A stretch of DNA of 26,540 bases, from NCBI GenBank assembly GCA_040902885.1, contig JBBDWK010000056.1:1-26540 (forward strand), read 5' to 3'. The notes beneath the pieces were generated by a model, which saw only the letters and a program-made list of their open reading frames with translations, made no database searches and was not told where the DNA came from. Below, piece after piece: positions 24,306-26,540 of the stretch. The translations under genes and the position numbers were made by a program. This DNA comes from JBBDWK01 sp040902885 (GTDB taxonomy: Bacteria; Acidobacteriota; Terriglobia; Bryobacterales; Bryobacteraceae). Each line of letters starts with the position of its first letter. The first letter of the stretch is position 1.

Positions 24306-24315
24306 AAAGCGAGTC

Positions 24316-24639
24316 CTACGCGCTGAAAGAGCTGCCGCAGCCGCAGGTGGATTTCACTTGAGGATTATTGAATTTGAAGCCGGCGCCTTCGAGGGATTCG
24401 ACGTAATCGACCTCGGCGCCGTCCAGGTAAAGCAAGCTGGCTTGATCGACAAAGACCTGCAACTCACTGAACTTGTAGGTCTTATCCAGCATGTTGGGCT
24501 GGTTCTCAAAAGCCATCGAGTAGCTGAAGCCCGAGCATCCTCCGCCGACGACCGCGATGCGCAATCCGGCGGGCTTGGGATCCTGGGAGTCCAGAATCTC
24601 CTTCACTTTATCGACTGCTTTTTCGGTTAACGTAAGCAT
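24316..24639 (-). CDS. erpA: Iron-sulfur cluster carrier, ErpA/IscA/HesB family
   Basis: 107 residues, full length. A-type carriers hand [2Fe-2S] or [4Fe-4S] clusters to apo-enzymes in the cytosol. The three conserved ligands are present: Cys35 in GGGCSGFSY, and Cys99 and Cys101 in STCGCGSSFSA at the C-terminus. LTEKAVDKVKEIL at the start and LRIAVVGGGCSGF fit the family. ErpA, IscA and SufA cannot be told apart securely; the absence of neighbouring isc or suf genes and the short length favour ErpA. A ribosome site GGAG lies 10 nt upstream of the ATG. It is divergent from the sigma factor gene across 158 nt (24640-24797), where I found no convincing promoter pair on either strand. Confidence 0.9.
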   Translation of the reverse strand: MLTLTEKAVDKVKEILDSQDPKPAGLRIAVVGGGCSGFSYSMAFENQPNMLDKTYKFSELQVFVDQASLLYLDGAEVDYVESLEGAGFKFNNPQVKSTCGCGSSFSA

Positions 24640-24797
24640 CAGGGTTTTTCTCCGCGTGGTATCAGTTTAGCATGTATTCCAATCGTATCGGATGCAGATC
24701 CGGCCTTACGGTTGCAACAATTTGATATGGTAGGCAAGAGAGCGGCGGACCGGCGGAGGGGGATTTCCACAGGCTCCCACGAGGGGAGCTTTGATAC

Positions 24798-25514
24798 ATG
24801 ATGAAACCCCCATCCCCCGAGACACGTCGGAAGCGGTGTATGGGCACCCTATCCGGCGTTCTCCCGTTTCCGCAAGTTCAAGAGGCGCAGCCCAAGGCTG
24901 CGGCAAGAACGAGAGTGGATTATCAGAACAGCCAGGACGGCGGCCTGGTTCAGCGCGCGCAAGCCGGGGATGAAGTGGCCTTCCGCGAGATCGTGGAACG
25001 CTACCAGTCCAAGGTTTTCTCCATCATTCACGGAATCGTGCGGCAGCGCAACGATGTGGAAGACATCGCCCAGCAGGTCTTCGCCAAGGTATATTTTTCC
25101 ATACGAAGCTTCGACTTCCGCAGTTCGCTGATCACCTGGATCTACAAGATCACGGTGAACGAGTGCTACGACTACCTGCGCAAAAAGAAGGTGCGGAAGC
25201 TGGTATACGAGAGCGATCTCAGCGAGGACGAAGTACGCCGGGTCGAGAACACCGAGCCGGCCTCCGACCGGCAGCCCATGATGGATACGGTGCTTGCCAG
25301 GCGCGACTACATTTTAAAATTACTGACCCGGGTCTCCGAGGAAGAGCGGATGCTCCTGATGCTCAAGGAAATCGAAGGGCATTCGGTGGAGGAGCTGGCC
25401 GGCATGACGGGGATGAACGAGAACACCATTAAGGTGAAACTCTTCCGGGCCAGACAGAAACTCGTGAAGGCGGCGCAGCGGCTGGACCGCGCGCCGGGGC
25501 TGGTGGCCGGCTGA
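24798..25514 (+). CDS. ECF-type RNA polymerase sigma factor
   Basis: 238 residues. Region 2 (about 61-130) includes AFREIVERYQSKVF, DVEDIAQQVFAKVY and the promoter-melting/-10 helix SSLITWIYKITVNECYDYLRKKK. Region 4 (about 166-228) includes LLMLKEIEGHSVEELAGMTGMNENTIKVKLFRARQKL, a helix-turn-helix for the -35 element. Regions 1.1 and 3 are absent, as in group 4 sigma factors. The first 45 residues are a non-conserved extension rich in Pro/Arg/Lys, so a later start is possible; the ATG at 24798 has GAGGGGAG about 10 nt upstream. A membrane zinc-finger-like protein gene, probably its anti-sigma factor, follows 113 nt later. Confidence 0.93.
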   Translation: MMKPPSPETRRKRCMGTLSGVLPFPQVQEAQPKAAARTRVDYQNSQDGGLVQRAQAGDEVAFREIVERYQSKVFSIIHGIVRQRNDVEDIAQQVFAKVYFSIRSFDFRSSLITWIYKITVNECYDYLRKKKVRKLVYESDLSEDEVRRVENTEPASDRQPMMDTVLARRDYILKLLTRVSEEERMLLMLKEIEGHSVEELAGMTGMNENTIKVKLFRARQKLVKAAQRLDRAPGLVAG

Positions 25515-25544
25515 AATGTCGGCCGGTTTGTTGAGACTGAAAGA

Positions 25545-25569
25545 GCCTCGAGCGGACAGGGCCTCGAGC
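25545..25569 (+). repeat. 9-bp direct repeat GCCTCGAGC, 16-nt period
   Basis: GCCTCGAGC occurs at 25545-25553 and again at 25561-25569, separated by GGACAGG, in the 113-nt gap between the sigma factor and anti-sigma genes. Each copy contains the palindrome CTCGAG. It could be a protein-binding site or chance; the 16-nt spacing is near one and a half helical turns. Confidence 0.5.
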
Positions 25570-25627
25570 CGAAAAAAGATCCGCGAGGACTGGGTGTGGT
25601 AATTTACAAGCTCAAGGGAAGAAGATC

Positions 25628-26113
25628 ATGCACCAGGTAGTCAGTGAACGGCTGGAGGACGTCCTCCGCAGCTTCGCCAGCAACCCGCAGTTCGCTTCAC
25701 TATCGCCGCAGATCCGGATGCACCTGGATGGTTGCGAACCGTGCCGCAACGAGGTGCAGGTTATGGCTGAGATGAACCTCCTGTTCGCCAATCTCCGCGC
25801 TCCGGAAGAAATCGTCGCGCCCGCCAGTTTCGCCGTCAAGGTTCTGGACTCGGTGGGGACGCGGGGTGCGGCGTCGATTTGGACGTTTTTGTTCGAGCCC
25901 CTCTTCGCCCGGCGGGTGGCCTTTGCGTCGCTGGTCTTCCTGGCGCTGCTGGGGGGCGTGCTGATGTCCGGCGATGAGAACGAATACCAACATTTCGAAC
26001 CCTCCGTCGAGTCCATCATCGCCGAACAGAACGAAGTGATCCCCGACATAGACCATGACCGCGACGTAATTCTGGTGAACCTGGCTCATTACAACCAGGA
26101 CGATTGGCAATGA
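25628..26113 (+). CDS. Probable zinc-finger-like transmembrane anti-sigma factor
   Basis: 161 residues. The N-terminal cytosolic part carries H32-L-D-G-C36-E-P-C39, the His-x3-Cys-x2-Cys pattern of ZAS/zf-HC2 anti-sigma domains, followed by a helix (EVQVMAEMNLLFANL). One transmembrane segment spans about residues 97-113 (AFASLVFLALLGGVLM), and an acidic periplasmic tail of about 48 residues follows, with no recognisable sensor domain. It should hold the ECF factor encoded upstream at the membrane until a signal releases it. Ribosome site GGGAAGAAG lies 4-12 nt before the ATG. Its stop overlaps the next start (ATGA), so the downstream envelope protein is coupled to it. Confidence 0.75.
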   Translation: MHQVVSERLEDVLRSFASNPQFASLSPQIRMHLDGCEPCRNEVQVMAEMNLLFANLRAPEEIVAPASFAVKVLDSVGTRGAASIWTFLFEPLFARRVAFASLVFLALLGGVLMSGDENEYQHFEPSVESIIAEQNEVIPDIDHDRDVILVNLAHYNQDDWQ

Positions 26114-26487
26114 CCGCTTCCTCTCTCGGCGGGACGGCTCTGCGCGGCTCTTCCCAACGGCCGAAAGTGGCCTGCGCCGTTACTTTGACTTTAGTGTTCC
26201 TGTGCGGCGCATTGAGCGGCGTGGTGGGAGCCAGATTCCTCAGCAAGCCCGCCGCCCCGTTCTGGACCGCCGCCGGTAAGGAGATCTCGCTTCAGAAGTG
26301 GTCTCGAACCCTGGACCTGAATGCGGCGCAGACCGAGCAGATGGAAGTGATCCTGAACGACTTCGCTACGTATTACCGGAGCGTTCTGGGAGGCGCCTAC
26401 GCGCGCATCGAATCCTTGCTGAATCCCGACCAGCAGCAGAAGTTCCGGGAGCTTCTCAAGAACGCGCGCGAAGAGCAGCGGCGCTAA
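26110..26487 (+). CDS. CpxP/Spy-like small envelope protein (tentative)
   Basis: 125 residues. A basic N-terminus is followed by one hydrophobic segment (about 20-40, VACAVTLTLVFLCGALSG), either an anchor or an uncleaved signal. The rest is predicted helical: LDLNAAQTEQMEVILNDF and then IESLLNPDQQQKFRELLKN, which resembles the two LTxxQ-type motifs of CpxP, Spy and heavy-metal-resistance periplasmic proteins (first at LNAAQ, second at LNPDQ). Such proteins sense misfolded protein or metal. The ATG at 26110 overlaps the anti-sigma stop as ATGA. A partner role for the anti-sigma factor is inference. Bases 26488-26540, to the window end, show nothing recognisable. Confidence 0.65.
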   Translation: MTASSLGGTALRGSSQRPKVACAVTLTLVFLCGALSGVVGARFLSKPAAPFWTAAGKEISLQKWSRTLDLNAAQTEQMEVILNDFATYYRSVLGGAYARIESLLNPDQQQKFRELLKNAREEQRR

Positions 26488-26540
26488 CAGCGATTCCGCA
26501 ACCATAAATTATTGACCAGATAAACATTTGATTCTGCTAT

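Noticed and set aside
24640..24797. Divergent promoter region of erpA and the sigma factor gene
   Set aside because: Hexamers such as TTGCAA and TAAACT occur but never as a well-spaced pair; no riboswitch or small RNA structure was evident.

Overview
The window looks like a piece of a high-GC acidobacterial chromosome, most likely of the Solibacteres/Bryobacterales type. This rests on three things seen here: an Oar-like TonB-dependent receptor with its aromatic C-terminus, a fused two-domain MacB/FtsX permease of the ADOP kind, and a DUF4097 lipoprotein. The assignment is inference from gene content; there is no rRNA or other marker to prove it. I saw no tRNA, rRNA, CRISPR array, insertion sequence or attachment site. 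Coding density is high, and the longest gap (24640-24797) is about 160 bases.

Layout. 1-2613 is the 3' part of an outer-membrane receptor, followed by an Nramp-like membrane protein that lacks the DPGN metal motif (2644-4125). A complete ParD/ParE toxin-antitoxin pair with its own likely promoter follows (4140-4774). On the minus strand, 4808-8277 encodes a DUF4097 lipoprotein and an ADOP permease. Divergent from these, 8378-10755 encodes a Tat-exported PafA-like alkaline-phosphatase-fold protein that has lost nearly all its catalytic residues; it is stop/start-coupled to pyrD. A minus-strand cluster (14198 down to 10762) encodes, in order of transcription, an HpaI-type aldolase, a TlpA-like thioredoxin, a small Cys/His-rich membrane protein, HpnE and a small secreted protein.

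The plus-strand block 14273-20495 is six tightly packed genes: an anaerobic sulfatase-maturating radical SAM enzyme, a GH113-like lipoprotein glycosidase, an acyl-CoA carboxylase carboxyltransferase, AtuA, the small AtuA partner, and a crotonase. Gaps and overlaps (6 nt gap, then 4, 4, 4 and 23 nt overlaps) indicate one transcript with coupled translation. The last four resemble part of a branched acyl-CoA (leucine or acyclic terpene) pathway, but the biotin carboxylase and acyl-CoA dehydrogenase are not in the window.

The right end holds smc (TTG start, with a likely promoter), a convergent ErpA-type Fe-S carrier separated from it by a perfect 9-bp hairpin, and a set consisting of an ECF sigma factor, a zinc-finger-like membrane anti-sigma factor and a CpxP/Spy-like envelope protein.

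The strongest candidates for something undescribed are the degenerate PafA-like protein coupled to pyrD, the six-gene operon joining a sulfatase activator and a glycosidase to acyl-CoA genes, and the Cys/His membrane protein beside the TlpA-like thioredoxin. None is proven to be a new system from sequence alone.
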